Source of the DNA: an uncultured Saprospiraceae bacterium
Lineage (GTDB): Bacteria; Bacteroidota; Bacteroidia; Chitinophagales; Saprospiraceae
Direction of reading: 5' to 3'
Length of the DNA stretch: 5,309 nt
Assembly (NCBI GenBank): GCA_938044055.1
Contig: CALIQO010000401.1
Location: 1 to 5,309 of the forward strand
In this document: in pieces, positions 1-5,309 of the stretch
Layout of the letters: the number at the start of each line of letters is the position of its first letter
Position numbering within the stretch: the stretch's first letter is position 1
The notes under the pieces: model-generated
The model's database searches: none
The model's input: only the letters and a program-made list of their open reading frames with translations
Told to the model about the DNA's origin: nothing
Position numbers and translations under genes: made by a program

Positions 1-1050
1 CTCTTTTAGGTTGCGGTGTAAGTTTTTATGATTCTTTATTCCTGTACTATAATGATCCACTACTTCTCGCAATGTACGGAATCTGCCATCGTGCATGTAA
101 GGCGCAGTAAGACCTATGTTTCTTAAGAAAGGAACTTTAAAAATTCCCTTATCGAACTCTTGTCCTGTTATACTTGCCTTACCAAGATCTTCTGAAACGA
201 TGTCAAGACCATTATTAGCAGCAGCAACTGATGTAAAAGATTGATCCATACTGTGGCATGAAGCACAGTTATTATTATAGAGTCTACGACCACGATTTTC
301 TGACGCGTTAAATAATGCGAGATCAGAGCTTTCGAAAATGGCATGAGGTGATTCCCCGACAGCACGGTCAAATCTAGAATTAACAGAAGAAATAGAATTT
401 ACAAATGACCTCAGCGCATCGAGGATGGATTCTTTCGTTATTCCGGTATGACCAAATGCATTGTTATGTAGAATGTTGTAATATTCTTCTTGAGTTACAA
501 TGTCTACTATTTCTTCCATTTTCATTCCCATCTCAATTTCTGACTCAAAAGCCAGCTGAGATTGTTTTTGGATATCTTCTACGGCATCATCCCACCCAAA
601 TCCAGCAATACTTGAGAAACCACTGCCTCCTCCATAGGAGGTTTCAAAACCTATGGTATTGCCTAGAGGTAGAGAATTTCGATTTGATTCTCTTCCTTCG
701 AATCCTTCACTTCTTGCAGCATCGTCCGCAAAAGCTAAATTCTGCTTGTGACAAGAAGCACAAGAGACCTTACCATTTTTAGATAATTTTTTATCATAAA
801 ACAATACTCTACCAAGGGTAGCCGCTTGATTATGAGCTTGTAAATCTTCAGCAGATTGTTGGAAATTATCTATCGGTATAAAAGATGGCAGCACTGTCTG
901 ATAGTTGAAATTTTCTTGAGGTAAATCAAGTGTTTCAGACAAAACAGCATATTCTTCTTCTGTATATCCTGGAGTCGGATCTTCAAGGCAACTTGATATT
1001 CCTACTAAGAGGATAACCATATACAACGGAAATAAATGGCGTACTTTCAT
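1..1050 (-). CDS. Diheme cytochrome-c peroxidase / MauG-family lipoprotein, C-terminus cut by window edge
   Basis: Likely reduces hydrogen peroxide in the periplasm using electrons from small c-type cytochromes; some relatives in this superfamily instead oxidise proteins or organic substrates, so the substrate is not certain. The frame is open for 350 codons from the ATG at 1050 to the left edge with no stop, so part of the C-terminal domain is missing. Seen in the protein: a hydrophobic signal peptide ending in a lipobox (ISSC, Cys21), so the protein is probably membrane-anchored; two heme c sites, both CASCH, at residues 97-101 and 262-266; and the family motif TAPYMHDGR at 315-323 after the second heme. 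Two hemes in two cytochrome domains are the family hallmark. Oddities: the segment between the hemes is glycine-rich (GGGSG) and has WDDA where many relatives have WDGR, though the following EMG is kept. There is no Shine-Dalgarno sequence; the start is chosen because the signal peptide begins directly there. It is transcribed divergently from rseP. Confidence 0.93.
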   Translation of the reverse strand, partial: MKVRHLFPLYMVILLVGISSCLEDPTPGYTEEEYAVLSETLDLPQENFNYQTVLPSFIPIDNFQQSAEDLQAHNQAATLGRVLFYDKKLSKNGKVSCASCHKQNLAFADDAARSEGFEGRESNRNSLPLGNTIGFETSYGGGSGFSSIAGFGWDDAVEDIQKQSQLAFESEIEMGMKMEEIVDIVTQEEYYNILHNNAFGHTGITKESILDALRSFVNSISSVNSRFDRAVGESPHAIFESSDLALFNASENRGRRLYNNNCASCHSMDQSFTSVAAANNGLDIVSEDLGKASITGQEFDKGIFKVPFLRNIGLTAPYMHDGRFRTLREVVDHYSTGIKNHKNLHRNLKE

Positions 1051-1067
1051 AACTTATTGCGATTTGG

Positions 1068-1079
1068 TATTTCGAAATA
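1068..1079. promoter_or_regulatory. 12-bp perfect palindrome upstream of the peroxidase gene, possible operator
   Basis: TATTTCGAAATA is its own reverse complement and lies 18 bp ahead of the peroxidase start codon. It overlaps a minus-strand TATATTTC (1081-1074), a 7-of-8 match to the Bacteroidota -7 consensus TAnnTTTG. Position and overlap would suit a repressor site over the promoter, but no -33 element is evident and a 12-bp palindrome can arise by chance in AT-rich DNA. The regulatory role is inference. Confidence 0.25.
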
Positions 1080-1216
1080 TACTTCTAAAACGTTGATTTT
1101 CTATTGTTTGTATTTTGTAATTGATGATTTTTTACCCATCGGTTATAATACGTTAATAAACGGTCTGTATAGACACATGCTTATATCGAGAATATTAGCA
1201 CCCGATCTCAATGATA

Positions 1217-1250
1217 TTGTTATTTCTTAGCTGAATTAATCGTACTTTTG
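1217..1250 (+). promoter_or_regulatory. Bacteroidota-type promoter for the rseP-hscB unit
   Basis: TACTTTTG at 1243-1250 matches the Bacteroidota primary-sigma -7 consensus TAnnTTTG exactly. A TTG at 1217-1219 could be the -33 element, with a 23-bp spacer at the long end of the accepted range. Transcription would begin near 1256-1258, giving a leader of roughly 87 nt before rseP. The leader contains the palindrome AGAATTCT (1316-1323), with no other clear structure. The call rests on consensus match and position. Confidence 0.5.
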
Positions 1251-1343
1251 CGACTTTTCGGAAATGTTAGATCTTTTCGAGCATTTAATGCGTTGAGATT
1301 AACCAGAGTTTGATTAGAATTCTGAGAAACAGAAGAATTATAT

Positions 1344-2678
1344 ATGGGAACATTAATTATAGTCGGGCAGCTAATTTTATCATTATCCATTTTAGTGACC
1401 CTACATGAGTGTGGTCATTTCTTTCCTGCGAAGTGGTTTAAGACCAAGGTGGAGAAATTTTATTTGTTTTTCGATCCATGGTTTTCCTTGTTTAAAATAA
1501 AGAGAGGGGAGACGGAATATGGAATCGGGTGGTTGCCTCTAGGTGGATATGTTAAGATTGCTGGAATGATAGATGAGAGTTTCGATAAGAAACATCTAGA
1601 TGAAGAACCACAAGAATGGGAATTCAGATCTAAGCCTGCATGGCAGAGACTGATTATTATGCTAGGAGGTGTCACGGTTAATTTTATACTAGGTATCCTC
1701 ATTTTCGCAGGAATATTTTATACATGGGGAGATAGTTATATTCCTACTTCTGAGGTTAAGTATGGAATTCACGTAGATTCGCTAGGTTATGAAATCGGCT
1801 TAAGAGATGGTGATAAGGTGATTTCTATAGGAGAGAAACCGTTTGATAAGTTTAATCCGAATCGATTTAAACTTGAGATTATAATTGAAAACCCAGAATC
1901 GTATACAGTTCTCAGGGATGGAAAGGAAGTAGAAATCCCTGTTGATCCTAGCTATAGTTCAATGTTGAGTACTCAAGCTAATAAAGGATATAGTTTGTTT
2001 AAATACAGATATCCATATGAGCTAGCCGAGATTGATGAAAAATCTCCTGCTTATGCCTCAGGACTGAGAGTAGAGGATAAGGTACTATCTATTAATGGAA
2101 TGCCTGCAACCTATGTAGATCAGGTTACCAAGGTTATAACAGAAAATAAGAATAATAGTGTAGACCTGCAAGTACTTAAGCCAGCAGGAGATACATCCAT
2201 GATAAACATGTCTGTAGACAGTGATGGTAGAATGGGCGTTTTTGTAAAAGCACCTGCTACCTTTTTTAATATGGAGACAGAGAAGTATGGATTGTTAGAA
2301 TCTATTCCAAAGGGGGCTCAAGTTTCATGGGATTTTCTTTCTGGTCAACTGAAAGCATTTGGTAAGATGTTTACAGGTGGTATCAAGGCGAGTGAAAGCC
2401 TAGGTTCAGTAATCTCGATTGCTAAGGAGTTCGGAACTACTTGGGAGTGGGATCGATTCTGGAGAATGACAGCAAGCTTATCTATATTGCTTGCCTTCCT
2501 GAACCTATTACCTATTCCTGGCTTAGACGGGGGACACGTTGTCTTTTTGTTGTACGAGGTAGTGAGTGGTAGAAAACCAAGTGATAAGGTAGTTGAGTAT
2601 TCAACCATCGTAGGATTTATACTGTTGGTTATTTTGATGATTTTTGCATTAGGGCTAGATATTTCAAGATTGTTTTAA
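1344..2678 (+). CDS. rseP: RseP-family site-2 intramembrane zinc metalloprotease
   Basis: A 444-residue inner-membrane protease that cuts transmembrane segments. In E. coli RseP releases sigma-E by cleaving anti-sigma RseA and also clears remnant signal peptides; in Bacteroidota the substrates are less clear, with membrane-bound anti-sigma factors and signal peptides as candidates. Visible motifs: zinc-binding HECGH at residues 21-25 in the first membrane helix; the membrane-associated GGY motif at 67-69; a second hydrophobic segment around 104-128; two PDZ domains, about 136-205 and 223-300; the third zinc ligand Asp395 in NLLPIPGLDGGH; and a last membrane helix at about 418-438. All catalytic residues are present and the length is normal for the family. 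Cys23 sits in HExGH where Leu or Phe is common; this middle position is tolerant, so activity is expected. The start is set by the N-terminal helix carrying HECGH. There is no clear ribosome-binding site. Only one base separates its stop from hscB. Confidence 0.96.
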   Translation: MGTLIIVGQLILSLSILVTLHECGHFFPAKWFKTKVEKFYLFFDPWFSLFKIKRGETEYGIGWLPLGGYVKIAGMIDESFDKKHLDEEPQEWEFRSKPAWQRLIIMLGGVTVNFILGILIFAGIFYTWGDSYIPTSEVKYGIHVDSLGYEIGLRDGDKVISIGEKPFDKFNPNRFKLEIIIENPESYTVLRDGKEVEIPVDPSYSSMLSTQANKGYSLFKYRYPYELAEIDEKSPAYASGLRVEDKVLSINGMPATYVDQVTKVITENKNNSVDLQVLKPAGDTSMINMSVDSDGRMGVFVKAPATFFNMETEKYGLLESIPKGAQVSWDFLSGQLKAFGKMFTGGIKASESLGSVISIAKEFGTTWEWDRFWRMTASLSILLAFLNLLPIPGLDGGHVVFLLYEVVSGRKPSDKVVEYSTIVGFILLVILMIFALGLDISRLF

Positions 2679-2679
2679 G

Positions 2680-3207
2680 ATGAATTATTTTGAATATTAT
2701 GGGTTGCCTATTTCTCTTGTTATAGATGGTGGTCTTCTTAAGAGATCGTACATCAATAAGAGTAGATTGTTCCATCCGGATTTTCATATGGAAAAATCTG
2801 AGGCAGAAAGAGAAGAAGTATTAAAACAAGCCAGCTATAACAATAAAGCGTATAAAACACTTAAGTCTGATGAAACGAGGCTCAGATATGTGCTTGAGTT
2901 ACACGATGCACTTGGAGAGGAAGGAACACAGACATTACCACAAGAATTTCTTATTGAAATGATGGACATCAATGAACGGATAATGGAGATGCAGATGTCT
3001 GAAAATCAAGAAGAAGAAAAGGCTGTACTTGCTGAAGTAGAATCTTTTAATGCGTCGCTATATACTGATGTAAAAAGTATTTACGACAATTATGATTATG
3101 AGCGGGTTAAACTAGAAGAATTAGAAATTTTGAAAGAATTCTTTTTTAAAAGAAAATACTTAAGAAGGATTAAAGAAAATTTGAATAAATTCGCACCCGA
3201 ATTGTAG
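2680..3207 (+). CDS. hscB: Fe-S protein assembly co-chaperone HscB (J-domain protein)
   Basis: A cytoplasmic J-domain co-chaperone that delivers the scaffold IscU with its Fe-S cluster to the Hsp70 HscA and stimulates its ATPase. The 175 residues match the normal HscB size (171 in E. coli). An N-terminal J domain covers about residues 1-75 and starts NYFEYYGLP, with the essential HPD tripeptide at 32-34 (HPDF; the lysine common after HPD is replaced). A highly charged helical C-terminal region, about 85-170, contains the family signature FLIEMMDINE and would form the three-helix IscU-binding bundle. Start codon and preceding stop are arranged TAA-G-ATG, so translation is probably coupled to rseP. 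No hscA, iscU, iscS or fdx gene is in the window, so its partners must be encoded elsewhere. A generic DnaJ-like protein is the alternative, but the C-terminal signature argues against it. Confidence 0.9.
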   Translation: MNYFEYYGLPISLVIDGGLLKRSYINKSRLFHPDFHMEKSEAEREEVLKQASYNNKAYKTLKSDETRLRYVLELHDALGEEGTQTLPQEFLIEMMDINERIMEMQMSENQEEEKAVLAEVESFNASLYTDVKSIYDNYDYERVKLEELEILKEFFFKRKYLRRIKENLNKFAPEL

Positions 3208-3217
3208 ATGATACCAT

Positions 3218-3244
3218 GCCGAAGTAACAGAATTGGTATACGCG
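3218..3244 (+). pseudogene. Degenerate 5' part of a tRNA-Leu (relic or tRNA-like element)
   Basis: These 27 bases align without gaps to the first 27 bases of the intact tRNA-Leu about 110 bp downstream, with 22 identities by hand count; the D-loop block GAATTGGTA is fully conserved. No anticodon loop of normal size and no T arm follow, so it cannot be a functional tRNA. It begins 10 bp after the hscB stop. It may be the remains of a duplicated tRNA gene or part of a dispersed repeat; the sequence alone does not decide. Confidence 0.45.
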
Positions 3245-3260
3245 TCCCGATAAATCGGGA
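3245..3260 (+). other. Short perfect hairpin after hscB
   Basis: TCCCGATAAATCGGGA folds into a 6-bp GC-rich stem with a TAAA loop. It directly follows the tRNA-Leu-like segment, where the anticodon arm would be expected, and lies 38 bp downstream of the hscB stop. No uninterrupted T tract follows (TTTGGTATTG), so it is at best a weak terminator or an mRNA 3'-end stabiliser for rseP-hscB. It could equally be a dispersed repeat. Confidence 0.45.
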
Positions 3261-3326
3261 TTTGGTATTGAGAAAGAAAAAGATTGTAGCATAAGAATTA
3301 TAATGTTACTTACAGAAGTGCATAAT

Positions 3327-3408
3327 GCCGATGTGGCGGAATTGGTAGACGCGCTGGATTCAAAATCCAGTTTCTTCGGAAGTGTGGGTTCGATTCCCAC
3401 CATCGGTA
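3327..3408 (+). tRNA. tRNA-Leu, anticodon CAA
   Basis: A complete 82-nt cloverleaf can be drawn. The acceptor stem is GCCGATG with CATCGGT (3401-3407), including a terminal G-U pair. The D arm contains AATTGGTAGA. The anticodon stem CTGGA/TCCAG encloses the loop TTCAAAA, with anticodon CAA at 3361-3363, reading UUG codons. A long class II variable arm (CTT-CGG-AAG) and the T arm GTGGG-TTCGATT-CCCAC follow. Discriminator base A and the long variable arm fit leucine identity. CCA is not encoded and must be added after transcription. No strong promoter is visible directly upstream, so read-through from rseP-hscB is possible. Confidence 0.97.
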
Positions 3409-3410
3409 CA

Positions 3411-3446
3411 AAGCTCAAGAGAGATCTTGGGCTTTTTTTATTTTTT
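3411..3446 (+). terminator. Rho-independent terminator after tRNA-Leu
   Basis: A 10-bp stem, AAGCTCAAGA (3411-3420) with TCTTGGGCTT (3425-3434), contains one G-U pair and closes a GAGA loop. It runs into seven T, one A and six T. It starts two bases after the tRNA 3' end. On the other strand the tract after the stem is only TTTGTAC, so it is a poorer terminator for the convergent lipoprotein gene. Confidence 0.9.
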
Positions 3447-3488
3447 GAGAATACGAATACGTGCTGAATGGGCAGGAATGAAAACTTC

Positions 3489-4130
3489 CTACTGATCGTT
3501 TCTTTCTGCGATTGCTCCTACAAGCTGATAAGCAGCTTCGTTTATTTCTTTTTCAGATTTATCAACATTGAATGCAAGCATATAGATGAGTTCGTTTTTA
3601 TCTCTCCAGTAGTACTTACCTAGTTCAGCACTTCCTATTCCGCTTACGCCAAATGGAAAATCGTCATAGGATAAAGTCAAGCTTGGATCTTCTAACGATT
3701 TTTCACCATCGCTTCTAAGATTAGCGATATAATACGATGACCAATCAGGATATTCATCAGGTAATGGATTTCCACTGATCTGTAAGGCTATAGCCGCATT
3801 GGGCATATCGGGGTTAGAGATTCTATAAAAACAAGACCTTTGCCTGTTGGTAGCTTTGCCATTTGCCTTGAGCTCATTAACACTTCCAGCTTTCAAGCCC
3901 AGCGCTTTTTCTACTTGTTCCTTGCTCCATGCATCTTCTGGTGCTGGTATATTATAGGAGTATGTTCCGTCTTCATTGACAGATCCAGAACTTACCACAT
4001 CTCCTTCTGCATTGAAGGTTTTACTTTTCGTGATAGTAGAGGTAGAAGGTTCTGTCTGATTTCCACTCCCTGAGTCTCCTTTACAAGCGAGTAAAAAGCA
4101 CAAGGACAATAAGCTGATATATTTTATCAT
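3489..4130 (-). CDS. Lipoprotein of unknown function
   Basis: I do not recognise this 213-residue protein. It starts with a clear type II signal peptide whose lipobox is LLAC with Cys16, followed by KGD, a charged start that would fit surface export in Bacteroidota. Residues 19-36 are a Ser/Thr-rich linker. Residues 38-62 look like short beta strands (GDVVSSGSVNEDGTYSYNIP). An apparent helix follows at 67-80 (DAWSKEQVEKALGL), then RQRSCFYRI around Cys100, the only cysteine of the mature protein besides the lipidated one. The C-terminal half holds DFPFGVSGIGSAELGKYYWR (157-176), a strand-like stretch LIYMLAFNVD (181-190), and a final helix. A helix followed by a cysteine-containing strand recalls several small globular lipoprotein domains, but I cannot name a family. 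The ATG at 4130 is fixed by the signal peptide. It faces the tRNA-Leu terminator and is divergent from rsmE. Confidence 0.88.
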   Translation of the reverse strand: MIKYISLLSLCFLLACKGDSGSGNQTEPSTSTITKSKTFNAEGDVVSSGSVNEDGTYSYNIPAPEDAWSKEQVEKALGLKAGSVNELKANGKATNRQRSCFYRISNPDMPNAAIALQISGNPLPDEYPDWSSYYIANLRSDGEKSLEDPSLTLSYDDFPFGVSGIGSAELGKYYWRDKNELIYMLAFNVDKSEKEINEAAYQLVGAIAERNDQ

Positions 4131-4150
4131 AATTATTTATTTAACGCACG

Positions 4151-4158
4151 CAAAGCTA
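4151..4158 (-). promoter_or_regulatory. Bacteroidota -7 promoter element for the lipoprotein gene
   Basis: On the minus strand the bases read TAGCTTTG, an exact match to TAnnTTTG, 20 bp before the lipoprotein ATG. Transcription would start near 4144, leaving an AT-rich leader of roughly 13 nt without a Shine-Dalgarno sequence. No exact TTG is present at the right distance for a -33 box; a TGTTTT is nearby. Position supports the call more than the incomplete -33. Confidence 0.5.
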
Positions 4159-4243
4159 CTTTATTTTTAATAAAACACCATGTAAGAACATCGTTATATA
4201 ATGGACAGATAAATTGTCAATATAGCGTATCTTGGTCGCAGAT

Positions 4244-4942
4244 ATGCGGTTGTTTTACGGAAGAAAGGAAGGCGATAAAATTAAGCTTGAGGCTTCAGAG
4301 AAATCTCATTGTATCCAGGTGCTCCGAAATAGAGTTGGAGATGCAATCCATGTTATAGATGGTCAAGGGTCGAGATATAGGGCTAAAATAGAAAACATAG
4401 AAAAGGATTACTTAGAAGCTTCCATCGAGGAAACGCAGCTCATGAAGACGCTACCGTACCACCTGACCATAGCGATTGCACCCACTAAGAATGCTTCCAA
4501 GATTGAATGGTTCCTAGAAAAAGCAGTTGAGATAGGAGTTCACCAGATTATTCCTATATCGTCGGCGCGTTCTGAGAAATTTAGAATAAAGGAAGAGAGA
4601 TGGAATAAAATCATCCTATCAGCAACCAAGCAATCTATGCAAGCCACCCTTCCAGAACTTTTAGTCTTAAAGACTTTCGATGAAGTATTAAAGGGTAAAT
4701 ATGACCATAAGTTTATCCCATATACTCGAGAAGAAGGCAGCTTATTGATAAGGAAAAACATAGAAGAAGGGAGTCGTATATTGATTTGTATAGGCCCAGA
4801 AGGCGGATGGACAGAAGATGAAATTGAGTTTGCCTTGAACCATCAAGTTCTTCCTGTTTCTTTAGGGAATTCCAGGCTGAGGACCGAAACAGCTGGTGTG
4901 GTTGCTTGTCAAGTAATTAAAGATATTTTTAGCCTTAAATAA
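4244..4942 (+). CDS. rsmE: 16S rRNA (uracil-1498-N3)-methyltransferase RsmE
   Basis: Methylates N3 of U1498 in helix 44 of 16S rRNA within the 30S subunit, using S-adenosylmethionine. The 232-residue product has normal family length. An N-terminal PUA-like RNA-binding domain covers about residues 1-68, with the signature H22..VLR (26-28)..GD. The C-terminal SPOUT trefoil-knot domain follows, with PTK at 80-82 leading into EWFLEKAVEIGV, the KQSMQATLPE stretch, the cofactor-loop motif IGPEGG (GPEGG at 184-188), and NSRLRTETA at 209-217 at the knot. All expected motifs are present. The ATG at 4244 is preferred because family members begin M-x-LFY; a TTG at 4232 in frame would add only four residues (VAD after the initiator). 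There is no Shine-Dalgarno sequence. A near-consensus TATCTTGG at 4228-4235 would start transcription almost at the ATG, but has no matching -33 box. Confidence 0.95.
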   Translation: MRLFYGRKEGDKIKLEASEKSHCIQVLRNRVGDAIHVIDGQGSRYRAKIENIEKDYLEASIEETQLMKTLPYHLTIAIAPTKNASKIEWFLEKAVEIGVHQIIPISSARSEKFRIKEERWNKIILSATKQSMQATLPELLVLKTFDEVLKGKYDHKFIPYTREEGSLLIRKNIEEGSRILICIGPEGGWTEDEIEFALNHQVLPVSLGNSRLRTETAGVVACQVIKDIFSLK

Positions 4943-5068
4943 TCTATAAGAATTTCCTAGGGATAATTTTCCCATATTTGGCAAATCATATTACGTGAAC
5001 AGCCGTTATATATGTGCACAAGAATGATTAACGTGCTGTAATACTGAATTGATTAATAATACATCCAT

Positions 5069-5309
5069 ATGATTCTATCATTTCTGTTTTCTATATTAAT
5101 GGCCTTTAATATAAGTGACAATAACTCAGTTTCTAACTCTGATCCTTCTTTACAACTTGCGCTACTTAAGTATAGTGGAGGCGGGGATTGGTATTCTAAT
5201 CCTACAGCACTTCCTAACTTGGCTTCATTCTGTAACCAGACCCTAGGCACGAATTTTTCTAGGGATTACGCTACAGTAGAAGTGGGAAGTATAGAATTAT
5301 TCAACTACC
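5069..5309 (+). CDS. DUF4159-domain protein, N-terminal part only
   Basis: The frame is open from the ATG at 5069 to the right edge, giving 80 codons. The first 13 or so residues (MILSFLFSILMAF) are hydrophobic and look like a signal peptide or membrane anchor, followed by an Asn/Ser-rich linker. From about residue 27 the sequence has features I recognise from Bacteroidota DUF4159 proteins: LALLKYSGGGDWYSNPTALP, then FCNQTLGTNF and YATVEVGS leading to ELFNY. The biochemical role of DUF4159 is unknown; a glutamine-amidotransferase-like fold has been suggested for related domains, which I hold loosely. The 126 bp separating it from rsmE has no clear terminator, so co-transcription with rsmE is possible. 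Most of the protein lies outside the window. Confidence 0.85.
   Translation, partial: MILSFLFSILMAFNISDNNSVSNSDPSLQLALLKYSGGGDWYSNPTALPNLASFCNQTLGTNFSRDYATVEVGSIELFNY

Noticed and set aside
168..371. Minus-strand reading frame of 67 codons
   Set aside because: Out-of-frame shadow inside the peroxidase coding sequence.
405..782. Plus-strand reading frame of 125 codons
   Set aside because: Lies wholly antisense to the peroxidase gene, has no recognisable domain, and the opposite frame carries both heme motifs.
1136..1143. CCATCGGT, identical to the tRNA-Leu 3' acceptor end (3400-3407), as a possible attachment site
   Set aside because: Only eight bases, and there is no integrase or foreign gene between the copies; the intervening genes are core housekeeping genes.
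1036..1230. Plus-strand reading frame of 64 codons across the intergenic region
   Set aside because: Starts inside the peroxidase signal-peptide codons, is AT-rich with no motif, overlaps the palindrome, and stops just before the rseP promoter core; it looks like a chance open frame.
1460..1702. Minus-strand frame of 80 codons antisense to rseP, and a similar one at 2345-2608
   Set aside because: Both oppose strongly conserved rseP segments and show no domain of their own.
3170..3418. Minus-strand reading frame of 82 codons containing VGIEPTLP and FESSASTNSATSA
   Set aside because: It is the antisense of tRNA-Leu; this peptide is a well-known spurious annotation over tRNA genes. It also overlaps the end of hscB.
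3840..4073. Plus-strand frame of 77 codons
   Set aside because: Antisense to the lipoprotein gene with no ribosome-binding or promoter signal.
4540..4761. Minus-strand frame of 73 codons
   Set aside because: Antisense to the RsmE SPOUT domain, no motif.
4976..4986. ATTTG-G-CAAAT dyad between rsmE and the DUF4159 gene as terminator or operator
   Set aside because: Five-base AT-rich arms with a one-base centre cannot form a stable hairpin, no T tract follows, and nothing ties it to a regulator.
5053..5250. Minus-strand frame of 65 codons
   Set aside because: Antisense to the DUF4159 gene, whose own frame carries the recognisable family sequence.

Overview
The window reads as chromosomal housekeeping and envelope DNA from a member of the Bacteroidota, most likely a free-living Cytophagales- or Flavobacteriia-like bacterium. 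The lines of evidence are: AT-rich DNA with almost no Shine-Dalgarno sequences; two perfect matches to the Bacteroidota -7 promoter consensus TAnnTTTG just upstream of genes; a tRNA without an encoded CCA; two lipoproteins with type II signal peptides; and proteins close to Bacteroidota RseP, HscB, RsmE and DUF4159 families. The class-level placement is inference.

Layout: (1) 1-1050, minus strand: a diheme cytochrome-c peroxidase/MauG-family lipoprotein that runs off the left edge, so its C-terminus is missing. (2) 1051-1343: a 293-bp divergent intergenic region with a 12-bp perfect palindrome close to the peroxidase start and a good promoter pointing right. (3) 1344-3207, plus strand: a two-gene unit of the membrane site-2 protease RseP and the Fe-S assembly co-chaperone HscB, separated by a single base. 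(4) 3208-3326: a short intergenic stretch with a degenerate copy of the 5' part of a tRNA-Leu followed by a tight hairpin. (5) 3327-3446: an intact tRNA-Leu(CAA) followed by a strong intrinsic terminator. (6) 3489-4130, minus strand: an unrecognised lipoprotein, convergent with the tRNA, with its own consensus -7 element. (7) 4244-4942, plus strand: the 16S rRNA methyltransferase RsmE. (8) 4943-5068: 126 bp without a gene; only a short dyad (ATTTG-G-CAAAT, 4976-4986) and a 7/8 match to the -7 consensus (4973-4980) are visible. (9) 5069 to the right edge: the N-terminal part of a DUF4159 protein.

The genes do not form one pathway. RseP and HscB are probably co-transcribed. RsmE and the tRNA serve translation. 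The peroxidase and the orphan lipoprotein are envelope proteins. I found no CRISPR array, insertion sequence, phage gene, toxin-antitoxin pair or defence system. The least explained items are the tRNA-Leu-like relic with its hairpin and the unrecognised lipoprotein.
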